From the NCBI RefSeq assembly GCF_040802235.1, contig NC_133157.1, forward strand, positions 29,219,501 to 29,283,500: 64,000 nucleotides of DNA, given 5' to 3'. Shown here piece by piece: positions 37,773-48,007 of the stretch (the first letter of the stretch is position 1; each line of letters opens with the position of its first letter). This DNA is from Manis javanica. Taxonomy: Eukaryota; Chordata; Mammalia; Pholidota; Manidae. The translations under genes were made by a program, and so were the position numbers. Under the pieces are notes generated by a model that saw nothing but the letters and a program-made list of their open reading frames with translations, had not been told where the DNA came from and searched no databases.

Positions 37773-38640
37773 CTATAGCAGTCCCTCCAAAATGCACTGT
37801 ACAGGTGGTTTGTGGGAGGTAAATTCTCTCAACTTTTTCTTATCTGAAAATTGTTTAATCCCTCCTTCAAATTTAAATGATAACCTTGCCAGGTAGAGTA
37901 TTCTTGGTTCAAGGCCCTTCTGCTTCATTGCATTATATATATCATGCCACTCCCTTCTGGCCTGTAAGGTTTCTGTTGAGAAGTCTGGTGATAGCCTGAT
38001 GGGTTTTCCTTTGTATGTGATCTTTTTTCTCTCTCTGGCTGCTTTTAATAGTCTGTCTTTATCCTTGATCTTTGCTATTTTAATTATTATTTGTCTTGAT
38101 GTTGTCTTCCTTGGGTCCCTTGTGTTAGGAGATCTGTGCAACTCCATGGCTTGAGAGACTATCTCCTTCCCCAGATTAGGTAGGTTTTCAGCAATCACCT
38201 CCTCAATGACACTTTCTATCCCTTTTTCTCTCTCTTCTTCTTCTGGTACCCCTATAATGTGAATATTGTTCCATTTGGATTGGTCACACAGTTCTCTCAA
38301 TATTCTTCCATTCTTAGAGATCCTTTTTTCTCTCTGTGCTCAGCTTCTTTGTATTCCTCTTCTCTAATTTCTATTCCATTTACTGTCTCTTCTACTACCC
38401 TAATATGCTTTTAAATCCCTCCATTGTATGTTTCATTTCAGATATGGAATTTCTTAATGATTGAATCTCCAGCTTAATTTCATTCCTAAGTTCTTGAATA
38501 TTTTTCTGTACCTCCATAAGCATGTTTCTGATTTTTATTTTGAACTCTCTTTCAGGCAGATTGGTGAGTTCAGTTTCATTTGACCCTTTTTCTGGGGTTT
38601 GTGAGATTCTGGTCTGAACCATGTTCTTTTGACATTTCAT
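37773..38640 (-). pseudogene. L1 ORF1 remnant (RNA-binding protein)
   Basis: The start codon is at 38640. The first frame (38640-38395) encodes an N-terminus and coiled-coil segment rich in Glu/Lys/Leu ('NIQELRNEIKLEIQSLRNS'). A second frame (38300-37773) encodes the RRM and C-terminal domain ('IIGVPEEEER', 'RQIIIKIAKIKDKDRLLKAA', 'SPDFSTETLQARREW'). A break at 38300-38395 separates the two. Total length of about 290 codons is slightly short of typical ORF1p. Confidence 0.85.
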
Positions 38641-39604
38641 ATTTCTGTGTGGTGCCCACTAGTGCCCAGAAGCTCCAGTCTCTGGAGCTGCTCAGCCCCT
38701 AGAGTGAGGTTGAGGGTCATAGGGGAGTGGAGCTGGTGCCTGGGATGAGGAAAGATGTTTCCTGATTCCTGTCTGTGGTGCCTGTCTCCAGTATCAGAGC
38801 CAGTGGGCCAAGCACACAGGTGTAAGCCTCTGCTTTGCATCTCTAGCTGTTGTAGGCGGGGCCTCCCTCTGGCTGGCCTGATGCCGGCGCAGTGACTGCA
38901 GGTTTGCGAACTGGTGCCTGCAGGCTAGGAGGAAGGTGCAGCCGGCTGCGTGTCACGATGGGGTTCTCAGAGCTGAGTAGGCAGCCAAGAGGATGTGGCG
39001 CCTGAAGCTCCTCAAAGTCCCAACCAGCTGGGCAGAGCTCACCCAGACAACCTTGTTTAGCTCTCCCCTCCCCCATGCAGCAAGCTCCGTGCAAACCCCA
39101 CCCCATCAGCAGCCCTCTCTCTGTAAGGAAGCCTCTCAGACCGTCTGCCTTTCCTCTGATGCAGAGTGGCAGGTGTGGATCCCCACCTCCACAAATGGCT
39201 GGAATATCAGTCTCTCAAGCACTCTGCCTGTACCAGCTCCCCAACATCCAGAGCACCACACAGTGTAGGTTTCTGCTTCCAAAGCAGATCTCCAGGGCCA
39301 GGTGTTCAGCAGTCCCAGGCTTCCACCCCCTCCCCACCTCCGTTTCTCTTCCTCCCGCCGGTGAGCTGGGATGAGGGAAGGGCTTGGGTCCCACCAGATT
39401 AAGGGTTTCCTAAGTTACCCTGTTTCATGAGGTTTGCTCTGTTCATGAGGTCTATATGCAGTCTGGTTCAGCCTTCTTTCTTGTTGCTGTATTAGGGTGA
39501 GTTGTATCAATTAACTACATTTTCATACTATTTGTGGTTTTGGGAGAAGTTCTCCATCTCACCTCTCATGCCACCATCTTGAATCCTTCCTTCCAGGAAT
39601 TGTC

Positions 39605-39770
39605 AAGTATTTTATACTTTGTGATGCTGTTATAAATATGATTGTTCTCTTAACTTTTCCTTGTTAATGTAAAGATAATCCAACTGATTTTTGTATTTTG
39701 ATCTCATATCTTGCAACTTACTGAATTCATTTATTGGTTCTAATGGTTTTTTAAAGCATGTATGGTTGGC
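39605..39770 (-). mobile_element. Older L1, 5'-ward piece, split by a younger L1
   Basis: Antisense L1 ORF2 sequence ('gatgctgttataaatatga', 'cttgcaacttactgaattc', 'ggttctaatggttttttaa') that continues the piece ending at 33529. It begins with AAGTATTT, the candidate target-site duplication. Confidence 0.75.
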
Positions 39771-40557
39771 TGTCAGAGCCAGCCAACGATCTAGGGGCCC
39801 ATCCCTCAGGTGGCTGCCACAAATGCTGGGGCAGCAGGTGTGTGTACAGGTTCCTTCCAGAGATATGCTGATGATCTGATTGGAACAAGATCATTGGAGG
39901 AAGCCCGAGGGAGAAGGTATGGGCAGTGCCCCCCAGCTCCCAGGGCTGTGAGGAAGAGAGGAGGAGAGGATGGCAGCGGGCTCCTAGATAGCAGCCAGCT
40001 CCTAAATTGGAAACTGGATCCTCAGCCAGCAACTTAGAAAGTATGTAGTCTGTTTCTACAGAAAGCCTGGGAGATGGGTGCTTTTTGCCTGCTGCCTCTG
40101 CACTGAGCCCTGGGGGAATAGCAGTGGCAAGTGCCCACATCCCCATTAAGAACTGCTGCTTTTCTTCACTATAGTCCTGTTGGTCTTGCGGATGCAAGTC
40201 CCACCAGCTTTCAGAGCTAGGCACTTTGGGGGCCCTCCCTCAGGTGGGAGTCTTAAAAGTCGGATCTAGTTATCTGGTCCAAACCCTTCACTCCTCAGGG
40301 AGAAGCTGGGAGTTGGGAGTTCTCTTCCAATTGTATGGCACTGTGCTGAGGGTGGGGTTTATGGCGAGAGCAAGCTGCAGCCTTTCTTACCTGTTTCAAT
40401 GTGGGATTTTTGCATTTGCCCTGTGTGTAGGTGTCATTCAGTTAGTTGCTGGATTTCTCTCGGAGGCACTCCCTCCTGGTGTAGCTGTATGTTCCAGGTG
40501 TCCGTGGGAGGAGGGAAGGTCAGGAGCCTCCTATGCTGCCATCTTGGTCCCTCCCTG
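39771..40557 (-). mobile_element. L1 5' UTR fragment
   Basis: GC-richer than its surroundings. At its right end the minus strand reads 'gggaccaagatggcagcata', a typical L1 5' terminus. Body composition resembles the 5' UTR of the neighbouring L1 but is not the same sequence. It is joined on the left directly to ORF2-like sequence, without ORF1. It may be the 5' part of the older, internally deleted L1 or a separate insertion. The 157-residue frame at 39751-40224 is not a gene. Confidence 0.55.
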
Positions 40558-40569
40558 AGTCTGCTTGCT

Positions 40570-40815
40570 TTAATGAGTACTTAGTATTCCATTCTTGGGA
40601 TGCATTGTAATTTATTTGACTCACAGTCGATGGGTACTTGGCAATATTTTGCTATTACAAACAATGCTGCAAGTCATTTCTCAGACATGAGAATACATAA
40701 CTAGGCAAGAATGTTAGGAATGGAATTGCTCAGTCATTAGTAGTTTTGTTAGATATTCCAAATTAATTCCTCAGAGGTTGTGCCTATTTATACTCCCATT
40801 AGCAAAATACTTGAG
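40570..40815 (-). repeat. Old L1 fragment, minus strand
   Basis: 'cgatgggtacttggcaatat', 'ctattacaaacaatgctgc' and 'gaatggaattgctcagtcat' are antisense old-L1 3'-region phrases, strongly diverged. Confidence 0.6.
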
Positions 40816-41039
40816 TGCCTATTTACCAGGCCCTACTTTCACATAGGCCAGGGGCGGCCTCTCTAGGGGGTGGCATTAAAAGATGAGAAAGAGCTATCTG
40901 CCTATGTGAAGAGTCAGGGAAGGTGGGATTAAGAATCTTCCAGGGGGAGGGAGTTGCAATAGCAAAGCCAAGAGATGGCAACAGTTTCTTAGCAAAGGCA
41001 GTGTTCTGAATATGGTCATCATGTCTAGAGCTGTCTTGT

Positions 41040-41305
41040 TGACTGGCCACATGTAACTGTTGACCATTTGAAGTGTGGCTGGCCTGAATTGAGATATGCT
41101 ATAAATGTAATATACTGGATTTCAAAGACTTGGTATAAAAAAAAGAATGTGAAATATTTCATTAATAGTTTTTTATATTGGTTTCATGTTGAAATAATAG
41201 TTTCGATGTCTTTTATTAAACTATATTATTAAAATTAATTTCATCTGTTTCTTTTTACTGTTTTGTGCCTGCTAGAAAATTTTTAATTACATATCTGGAC
41301 AGTGC
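41040..41305 (-). mobile_element. Non-autonomous DNA transposon relic, hAT/Charlie-like
   Basis: The block includes 'cacatgtaactgttgacca', 'gatttcaaagacttggtat', 'aaattaatttcatctgtttc' and ends 'ggacagtgctagtctagaac'. It resembles a common mammalian DNA-transposon fossil in reverse orientation; family name withheld. Confidence 0.45.
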
Positions 41306-41314
41306 TAGTCTAGA

Positions 41315-41530
41315 ACAGGGTTCATAACAATGGGCTGCAGGCCAGATTTCCTGTACAGCCTTTTTTTATGTGGCTGGAGCACTAAAAATAGTTTTTACAT
41401 TTTTAAAGAGCCTGAGAAAAGAAAAAGTTTAAGAAGAATGTACAACAGAGATAATTTATGGCCCAAAAACTCTAAAATATTTACTGTGCAGTCCTGTACC
41501 GAAAATTATTGCCAACTTCCCATGTAGAAC
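41315..41530 (+). mobile_element. Second DNA transposon relic, hAT/Charlie-like
   Basis: 'gggctgcaggccagatttcc' near the left, then 'ggcccaaaaactctaaaat' and 'atttactgtgcagtcctgta' near the right, follow the order of a common hAT fossil. Confidence 0.45.
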
Positions 41531-42429
41531 ATACTGAGAAAGCGGGAGATATTAGAACAAGATGACAGAGGATGGCAGGGTCCAGATAATCAAGGGCCTA
41601 TGGATCATGATAAGAAGGTTGAGAAAAGAGAAATGGGGAGCTAAAGAAGGGTTTTAAGCAAAAGAGTGATGTGATCAGATTTAAGTCTTTATGTAATGAT
41701 TGTGTGCAAGTGCACACATGCTCACACACCTGCACATACACTCTTTAAACATCCCACCCCTGGACTCATCTGGACTAAAGAGTGTCACATTTTTCCTTTA
41801 CCAGAAGCTGGCACTGGAAGAGGGTGTTGAAGGAGGGGTAGCAGTTTTACACCAAACACAGAGCTCTGCATTGAAATCATAATCACATTGTCATCTTAAC
41901 ATTTAATCTGTGCTTTGCATTTTCCAAGCTACCTTCCTTATCTCGGTGACTGTATTTTCTTCCTTCTTCTAGGAAGGTACAGATCTCTTGAGTACTAGCA
42001 GGATAGGGAGAAAACAGGGTGAGCAGAAAGCTCCCTGAAGGATTCCATTCCAAGGCCAGCTTACCAGGAGTGTGAGCTCAACCCAATTTCAGTCCTTGGC
42101 TTTCACCAGTAGTGAAAACTGGTGAAGCCGTGTGCATGTCAACCATGTGATTTATTAACTCCATTGACCTAAGCCAATTACAGGAAGAAGCAACCAGTCT
42201 GGAAGTTCACAAAAACAGCAAACTTGTGTTGCATTCTATTCAAACTTCTCCCTGCTTACTTCCCTCTTTGGTATTATCTAGATCTCTTACTGGTACTGAG
42301 ATAGCCTGCCCCACCTCTATGGTCCCACAGTATAATCTTCTTTTGTTGCTGAAATAAGAAATATATCTCTACTTCCTTGAATTACTATGTCATCATACTA
42401 TAGAGAGAGGTTTGGTAATTCTATACAAC

Positions 42430-42905
42430 TCTAGTGGGCCGGGCAGGGCAGGCTAACTGCTATAATTAACAAGCCTGAAAATCATTAGTGGTTCCGGACA
42501 GTTTATGTATTACAACATGCTAGGTTGGCCAGGTGCTGGGAGATGAGCAACGGGAGGGACCCCTGTTCTATGCAGTCATTCAAGGACCCAGGCTCCTGCC
42601 ATCTGGTGGCTCCACCCTCCTCTAGATCTACCAGAGCTGGCCATTCAGTTAGCAGCTATACAAAGAGAAAGTGGAGAAGGCACATTTGCTCTCAACCACC
42701 TTGGCCCCGAAGTCACACCCATCGTCTTGCTCACACTACTGGCAAGCCCTTGTCACATGACCTCACCTGGAGAAGACAGGCGAGGGGATGTGGTCTTTCT
42801 GTGTGCCAGTGCTCAAGAAGGGGAGAACATGGTAGGCAAGCACTAGAGACTGCACCACAAAGCCTCAGCAGTTACCTGGGCAGCCCTTCCTTCAAGATGC
42901 TCACC
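42430..42905 (+). repeat. Old medium-reiterated repeat, family unassigned
   Basis: 'cattcaaggacccaggctcc', 'ctggtggctccaccctcctc', 'ccttggccccgaagtcacac' and 'cttgtcacatgacctcacc' are a frequent mammalian repeat phrase set. A related element appears to be present at 51310-51740 and perhaps 53110-53420. The left edge is approximate. Confidence 0.5.
42596..42609 (-). promoter_or_regulatory. CTCF-like motif, reverse, full core match
   Basis: The minus strand reads CCACCAGATGGCAG, which fits all 14 positions of the CTCF core CCASYAGRKGGCRS. It sits inside the old repeat listed at 42430-42905, 1.6 kb before the PGAP4 coding exon. Occupancy is inferred only. Confidence 0.5.
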
Positions 42906-43169
42906 AGCTAGGCCATTTTCTTATAAATGTGTGCAAACTTGATTATGCTTCCAAGGTAAGAGGTTTATGTTCTAGTCTATTGACACCATTTAGCTTTGCA
43001 TTGACCTTTCTGGTGTTTTACTCACTTTGTGCAGAACTGAAGTTCTATTTTTTTGTAGAACTTGTCTGTTTTCCTTCAGATCATTAGGCCTGCTTACTCC
43101 TAAGATATTACTTCAGTTTTGTAGACATGGATATATTTTAATGGTAGTTTTTCTCTGCATTATTTTGCT

Positions 43170-43340
43170 CTGTAACACATTTCATTTTTCTAGTTACCAT
43201 GTGAGGTAGGTATTATCATCGCCATTTTAAGGGAAAAGAATCCAAGGTATGGAGAGGCAAAGTGACTTTCCACCCGGTGAGTGGCTGAGCTGGGACGCGG
43301 GCCAGTGTGAGCCTGACCTCAGCCTGCACCCTGCCCTGAG
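43170..43340 (+). repeat. MIR SINE relic
   Basis: 'gaggtaggtattatcatcg', 'ggagaggcaaagtgactttc' and 'gagtggctgagctgggacg' follow the MIRb core in sense orientation. Confidence 0.7.
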
Positions 43341-44172
43341 CCATCACATCACACAGTAGTCCTTTCTGAACCAGGCTGGGGGCACTCTCTCCCATCTTCA
43401 TCTCTGCCTATCCTTTCCCTCTTTCACTGAAAAGCTGTTATGGGTCTTCCTTCAAATATTTCCTCCCCTCTTGAAGTCTGGGGCTCTAGAGTTCACTTGT
43501 GTATGGGATATCCTGTTTCCTATGGTAATTCTGTAAAAAAAAAAAAATGGGAGAACACCCTGGATTAAATTACAACACAATTTTAAGTATAGTTGTGTGA
43601 GATTAGGGAAATAAGAATGGAAGATGTTGACAAAGACATTTCAGAGAATCCTAAATGGTCCTTTTCTTGTTTGGGAAGTACACAGGGAAGACAGTTTTCT
43701 GAAATTGCTATTCACAGTCAGCCAAGTCACACTCTCTGAAGTGCTATTCACAGCACTTACTGTGCACTTACGTTGGCACTTAGTTTAAATGTGTATTTCC
43801 TTTATGTCAAGACTTGCTTTTTTTGTGTCTGTTTTAAGAACCCATGTCTGTGTAGCTGCTGAATTGAGGTAACGATCTTACTAGCCTACCTGGAGATGTT
43901 CTGCACATGGTAAACCTAACTAAGCATCTGTAGGTGTGCAGACCTGGTTGGGAACATGAAGATTTCATTACTCATAGAAATAATGAAAGAAACTCCAGAG
44001 ACCATTAACAGATGCAACCAAACAATAGTGTACTAAAGGAAATACTTCAAAGTCTCTAGTAGTTACACAGCCTAGCATTAGAATTTCTGGGTTGATATGT
44101 GCTAAGTTCTATTCCTGAATAATTCCAAGCCTCTTTACCATTCTCTGCTCCCTCTCTTTTTAGGTTTGACTC

Positions 44173-44184
44173 ATGCTGATCTAG
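44173..44184 (+). promoter_or_regulatory. Upstream ORF 1 in PGAP4 5' UTR
   Basis: ATG CTG ATC TAG: a three-codon ORF ten bases into the exon. It could lower or regulate translation of the main frame if this exon is the one used. Confidence 0.5.
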
Positions 44185-44198
44185 GCCTGCATTCCAGG

Positions 44199-44225
44199 AT
44201 GACTTATTCTTGGGACCAGACCTGA
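44199..44225 (+). promoter_or_regulatory. Upstream ORF 2 in PGAP4 5' UTR
   Basis: An ATG followed by seven codons and TGA, encoding MTYSWDQT. It ends 24 bases before the main ATG. Its start context (GG before ATG, A at +4) is weak to moderate. Confidence 0.5.
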
Positions 44226-44249
44226 CCAGAAGTGGAGCGCATCTGCCTC

Positions 44250-45461
44250 ATGAGCACATCTGCCTCTCCAGCTGCCATGCTCCTTCGGAGGCTGCGGCGG
44301 CTCTCCTGGGGCAGCACTGCTGTCCAACTCTTCATCTTGACGGTGGTGACATTTGGCCTGCTGGCCCCTCTGGCCTGTCACCGGCTTCTGCACTCTTACT
44401 TCTACCTGCGCCATTGGCACCTGAACCAGATGAGCCAAGAGTTCCTGCAGCAAAGCTTGAAAGAGGGTGAAGCTGCCCTCCACTACTTTGAGGAGCTGCC
44501 CTCTGCCAACGGCTCGGTGCCCATCGTCTGGCAGGCCACTCCCCGCCCCTGGCTGGTCATCACCATCATCACTGTGGACAGGCAGCCTGGCTTCCACTAC
44601 GTCTTGCAGGTGGTGTCCCAGTTCCACCGCCTTCTGCAACAATGCGGCCCCCAGTGTGAGGGGCACCAGCTCTTCTTGTGCAATGTGGAACGTAGTGTGA
44701 GCCATTTTGATGCCAAGCTGCTGTCCAAGTACGTTCCTGTGGCCAACCGCTACGAGGGCACTGAGGACGATTATGGTGATGACCCTTCAACCAACTCATT
44801 TGAGAAAGAGAAGCAGGACTATGTCTATTGCCTGGAATCTTCCCTGCAGACCTACAACCCAGATTATGTCCTGATGGTGGAAGATGACGCAGTTCCGGAG
44901 GAGCAGATCTTCCCCGTCTTGGAGCACCTTCTGCGGGCTCGCTTCTCCGAGCCGCACCTCAAAGATGCCCTTTATCTAAAGCTCTATCATCCCGAGAGGC
45001 TCCAGCACTACATCAACCCAGAGCCCATGCGGATTCTGGAGTGGGTTGGTGTGGGCATGTTGCTGGGGCCCTTGCTAACCTGGATATACATGCGGTTTGC
45101 CAGCCGTCCGGGGTTTAGCTGGCCCGTCATGCTCTTCTTCTCCCTGTATAGCATGGGTCTGGTAGAACTGGTGGGCCGGCACTACTTCCTGGAGCTACGG
45201 CGACTGAGTCCTTCCCTGTACAGCGTGGTCCCTGCTTCAGAGTGCTGCACCCCAGCCATGCTCTTCCCTGCCTCTGCGGCCCGCCGGACCCTCACCTACC
45301 TGTCCCAGGTGTACTGCCACAAGGGCTTCGGCAAGGACATGGCACTGTACTCACTGCTGAGGGCCAAGGGGGAGCGGGCCTATGTGGTGGAGCCCAATCT
45401 CGTGAAACACATCGGGCTGTTCTCCAGCCTGCGGTACAACTTCCACCCCAGCCTGCTCTAG
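44250..45461 (+). CDS. PGAP4: PGAP4 (TMEM246), GPI-anchor N-acetylgalactosaminyltransferase
   Basis: A single uninterrupted 403-codon frame, the full length of mammalian PGAP4. The enzyme adds the GalNAc side chain to the first mannose of GPI anchors in the Golgi. Visible parts: a cytosolic Arg-rich N-terminus, a membrane segment at about residues 25-43, then a lumenal GT-A-type domain with the acidic DXD-like motif EDD at 211-213 for Mn2+/UDP-GalNAc. Two further membrane segments (about 265-281 and 290-307) interrupt that domain, which is the unusual hallmark of this family. A possible N-glycosylation site is N87-G-S. Cysteines at 132, 136, 144, 194, 332, 333 and 356 could form disulfides. 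ATG at 44250 is the first in frame; codons just upstream at 44232 begin with GTG, not a plausible start. From memory it differs from human at only about four residues. Identity is near certain. Confidence 0.98.
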   Translation: MSTSASPAAMLLRRLRRLSWGSTAVQLFILTVVTFGLLAPLACHRLLHSYFYLRHWHLNQMSQEFLQQSLKEGEAALHYFEELPSANGSVPIVWQATPRPWLVITIITVDRQPGFHYVLQVVSQFHRLLQQCGPQCEGHQLFLCNVERSVSHFDAKLLSKYVPVANRYEGTEDDYGDDPSTNSFEKEKQDYVYCLESSLQTYNPDYVLMVEDDAVPEEQIFPVLEHLLRARFSEPHLKDALYLKLYHPERLQHYINPEPMRILEWVGVGMLLGPLLTWIYMRFASRPGFSWPVMLFFSLYSMGLVELVGRHYFLELRRLSPSLYSVVPASECCTPAMLFPASAARRTLTYLSQVYCHKGFGKDMALYSLLRAKGERAYVVEPNLVKHIGLFSSLRYNFHPSLL

Positions 45462-46294
45462 CATGCCAAGAAATGCCTTTCTGAAGTGGCCAGTCAAACA
45501 TTGAGCTCTTTTCTTGGACATGGTTACTTGTGGATATTTCATTGTTCAGTGTTGTAGGGATGTGGGCACTGGGACAGCTGAGTGACATACAAGTCCAGAA
45601 CCTTGGCTTCGGTTACAGGCAGGAGCAGCAGGTCTCCACAGGTCCAGACCTCGCTCCCTCCACACAGCCACACTGCCTCATGCAGCCTGACCCACCTACT
45701 GAGAGGGCTCTAAATACCAGTTAATTATCCGATTGTTTCAGCTCTCCTTTATCGTAGAGCTCTTGACTGCCAAAAAAATTGTGTACAGTGATGTGACTGT
45801 TTTAGGAATTTAAGGGTAGCATTTGGTGAAAGGTGAGAGCCTTTTGATTAATTTCTTTCTCACTGGGCATGAGAATGGATGTATATTTGGAGTATATGTC
45901 CAAAGAGGCAGGGTCACGTTGATAGATTCCATTTGTTTCCTTGACCTGGTATAATCAAAGCCGTGTGGTGCCAGCATCTTAGAGGCAGGACATCTGGCTT
46001 CTGTTAGCTGGCATTTTCCTTTCCACACATCTGTGGTGCACTGATAATCAGTATTGTTAGTGAAAGCTTCAAGGCACAGCAAGATCTGGGAGTGCCTTCT
46101 GGGTTGTCGAAGTCAGATTATGTTCAGTAGTAATTTAATATTTGATATTTCTATCATATTCTGATTATTTGAAAATTGGATTTTGCAGAATGATAAAGAA
46201 TGGGTGAGTTCTTTGCTAATAGCATAACTTTTCCCTAACTTTGCTGGCTAACCACACACCCTCATTTCTCTTCTTCAAGGTAGTATGAAGTTAC

Positions 46295-46535
46295 AGAAGA
46301 AAAAGCGTGGACTGTGAAGTCAGAAGACCTGAATTTTTATGTCCAACCTCGGCCATGTGCCAGTAATGTAAACTTGGGCAAGTCATAACCACTTTGAGTC
46401 TCAGTTTCTTCACCTGTAAAATGGAAACAGTGATGCCAACCTTTTAAACTTGCCTTGAGGATAAAATGACAATGTATGTAAAACACCTAGCAAGTGCTTA
46501 CCCATAGGAGGTGCTGGTCAAATATTAGTTCTTTT
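46295..46535 (+). repeat. MIR SINE, nearly full length
   Basis: 'aaaaagcgtggactgtgaag', 'gacctgaatttttatgtcc', 'cttgggcaagtcataacca', 'ctcagtttcttcacctgta' and 'aacacctagcaagtgctta' follow MIR from 5' to 3' in sense orientation. It is inside the probable PGAP4 3' UTR. Confidence 0.8.
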
Positions 46536-46823
46536 CTCCCCTGTAATAAGCACAAAAACTCGAATATATTTTGAATGAAGATCTTACTGATACTGTGTAA
46601 AGTATGAGGTAGGGCATAGGGCTGACACTCTGGAGCAGCCATTTCAGGACCAAACCCTGCTGGCATAAAGGCTGACTTTTCCTTGTGACTTTGAAGGGTA
46701 TGCAGCTCAGCTTTCATCTAGCCCTGCCTCCAGCCAAGCCACAAAATACTGTTCACTCAAACTGGAGATGATCTGAGACTCCTCTTGAGCTGAGTCCCAG
46801 ACTAGCTTTTCTCAAAAGTTGCA

Positions 46824-46829
46824 AATAAA
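46824..46829 (+). terminator. PGAP4: Poly(A) signal candidate, proximal
   Basis: AATAAA, about 1.36 kb after the PGAP4 stop. The downstream 40 bases are not strikingly GT-rich. Confidence 0.4.
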
Positions 46830-48007
46830 TGTCCTTTGATGAAACTTATCAAGCCAGTGGCCAACAAGCTCCTTATGAGGATGGATGATGGTACCTGTTG
46901 TTTCCATGCCACGACTTCCATTTGCTTTTGAATTCCCGCATGAGCTCCCTTTGCTTTTCCACCCATGAACTCTGAGAGGGTGTTGGGGTTCGTCACCAGG
47001 CAGATGAACAGACTGAGGCCCAGAGATGTTAGACCACTTCTCCAGGTTCACACTGCTGAACAGCCACAGAGCCAGGTCTGGAATGTAGCTCTTCTGACTT
47101 CCGGTCCCTGTACTTTTTTTTTAACCACATCTATGTAGTCAAATTCTTTTTTGTAAAATCTGATGGTAACCTGAACTAAATAACGTCTCTGTACGCTAAG
47201 ATGGTGGAAACTCATTGTCATGCTGGTCATGTTAGCGTGTGTTGTGTTGTTCTCGTGAGCTGTCTGTATATCCTGGAATGTCCAAAGTGATCAGAGTTAC
47301 TAGAGGACTCAGTGAGATGTTCAGATTCTACTCCTTCCTTCTGCCCCTCCCAGGAACTGTTACCTCCCCATGTTCGAGAACAGCAACAGCCCCAACCTAG
47401 AACACTAAAATCAGAGTTTGTTGCCTTCATGATCGGATCTCCTCATGAAAACTTGTCGGTTAATAACAGAAGAGTCACATCCAAACTAGCCAAGCCCAAG
47501 ATAGGGAATCATTGCTGGTTTACATTTCTGCTCTTTCTAAATCAGTTGCCTGCTGCATGCAGACATCCCTCCCTTAACTCTCTCATTCTGCATGGCCCAG
47601 GCCATCTTTGCCCTGTCTAATGATTTCGTTACCTACACACTAAGACGTCTTCCCCCTGATGTAACTAGAGCCTGCCATCCTTGGACATTTTCTGCAGATG
47701 CAGGCTCTTCCCTTCTATCCCCACCCAGTTCTAGATCTTCCTCCCTTCTGTCCCTCAAGAGTCTAGTTTTTGTATGCTGCCCTTGATTAGGACAGCTGAC
47801 AGCTTTACACCAAAGCTGAAGTCTGTCATTTAATCTGAAGCAAGAGGGCTAGAGGAGAACTAAAGTCCTCCTCCCACATCAAGGGACACGAGTCACCAAG
47901 AGGACAAAGGTCTCAACTGTTCCCTCACCTTTCAGAGTTTAAATCACTGTCAGGCCTAAGAAGCTCCCTATTGTGACTGAGTGTATTTGCATAGACATAT
48001 CTGTTCA

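Larger units (their letters stand above)
33538..39604 (-). mobile_element. Near-full-length L1 LINE, antisense in PGAP4 intron 1
   Basis: About 6.07 kb, read on the minus strand. It has a GC-rich 5' UTR (39604-38641), an ORF1 remnant (38640-37773), an ORF2 remnant (about 37500-34044), a 3' UTR with a G-rich tract (about 33900-33780) and a tail that is now a CA microsatellite (TG on plus, 33537-33576). The 5' end carries a 'caagatggtggcatg' motif typical of L1 5' ends. It sits between two halves of an older L1 with AAGTATTT on both sides. Frames are broken in both ORFs, so it cannot move on its own. It shares its 3' UTR type with the L1 at 12.3-14.9 kb. Confidence 0.93.
25574..44163 (+). other. 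PGAP4: PGAP4 intron 1
   Basis: Bounded by the inferred donor at 25574 and the acceptor AG at 44162-44163, which follows a long pyrimidine tract. It contains the U6 pseudogene, several MIRs, two nested antisense L1s and old DNA-transposon pieces. No further coding exon is needed, since the whole PGAP4 CDS lies in the next exon. Confidence 0.6.
44164..46850 (+). other. PGAP4: PGAP4 terminal exon (3' end approximate)
   Basis: The acceptor is a textbook pyrimidine tract ending TTTTTAG at 44163. The exon has 86 bases of 5' UTR, the complete CDS and a 3' UTR. An AATAAA at 46824-46829 is the nearest poly(A) signal; a second at 48008-48013 is followed by a more GT-rich stretch and could give a longer UTR. 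A MIR lies inside the UTR. Which signal is used cannot be decided here. Confidence 0.65.
45462..46850 (+). other. PGAP4: PGAP4 3' UTR (proximal form)
   Basis: Non-coding sequence after the TAG stop. It contains a MIR (46295-46530) and ends near AATAAA at 46824-46829. Open frames here on either strand show no protein resemblance. Confidence 0.55.

Noticed and set aside
39751-40224. 157-residue minus-strand frame
   Set aside because: It lies in L1 5' UTR-like sequence.
44232-44249. Six extra N-terminal codons before the PGAP4 start
   Set aside because: They begin with GTG, not ATG. The first ATG, at 44250, gives the known 403-residue length.
44181-44705. 174-residue frame antisense to PGAP4
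   Set aside because: Shadow frame of the real CDS, without a promoter or domain of its own.
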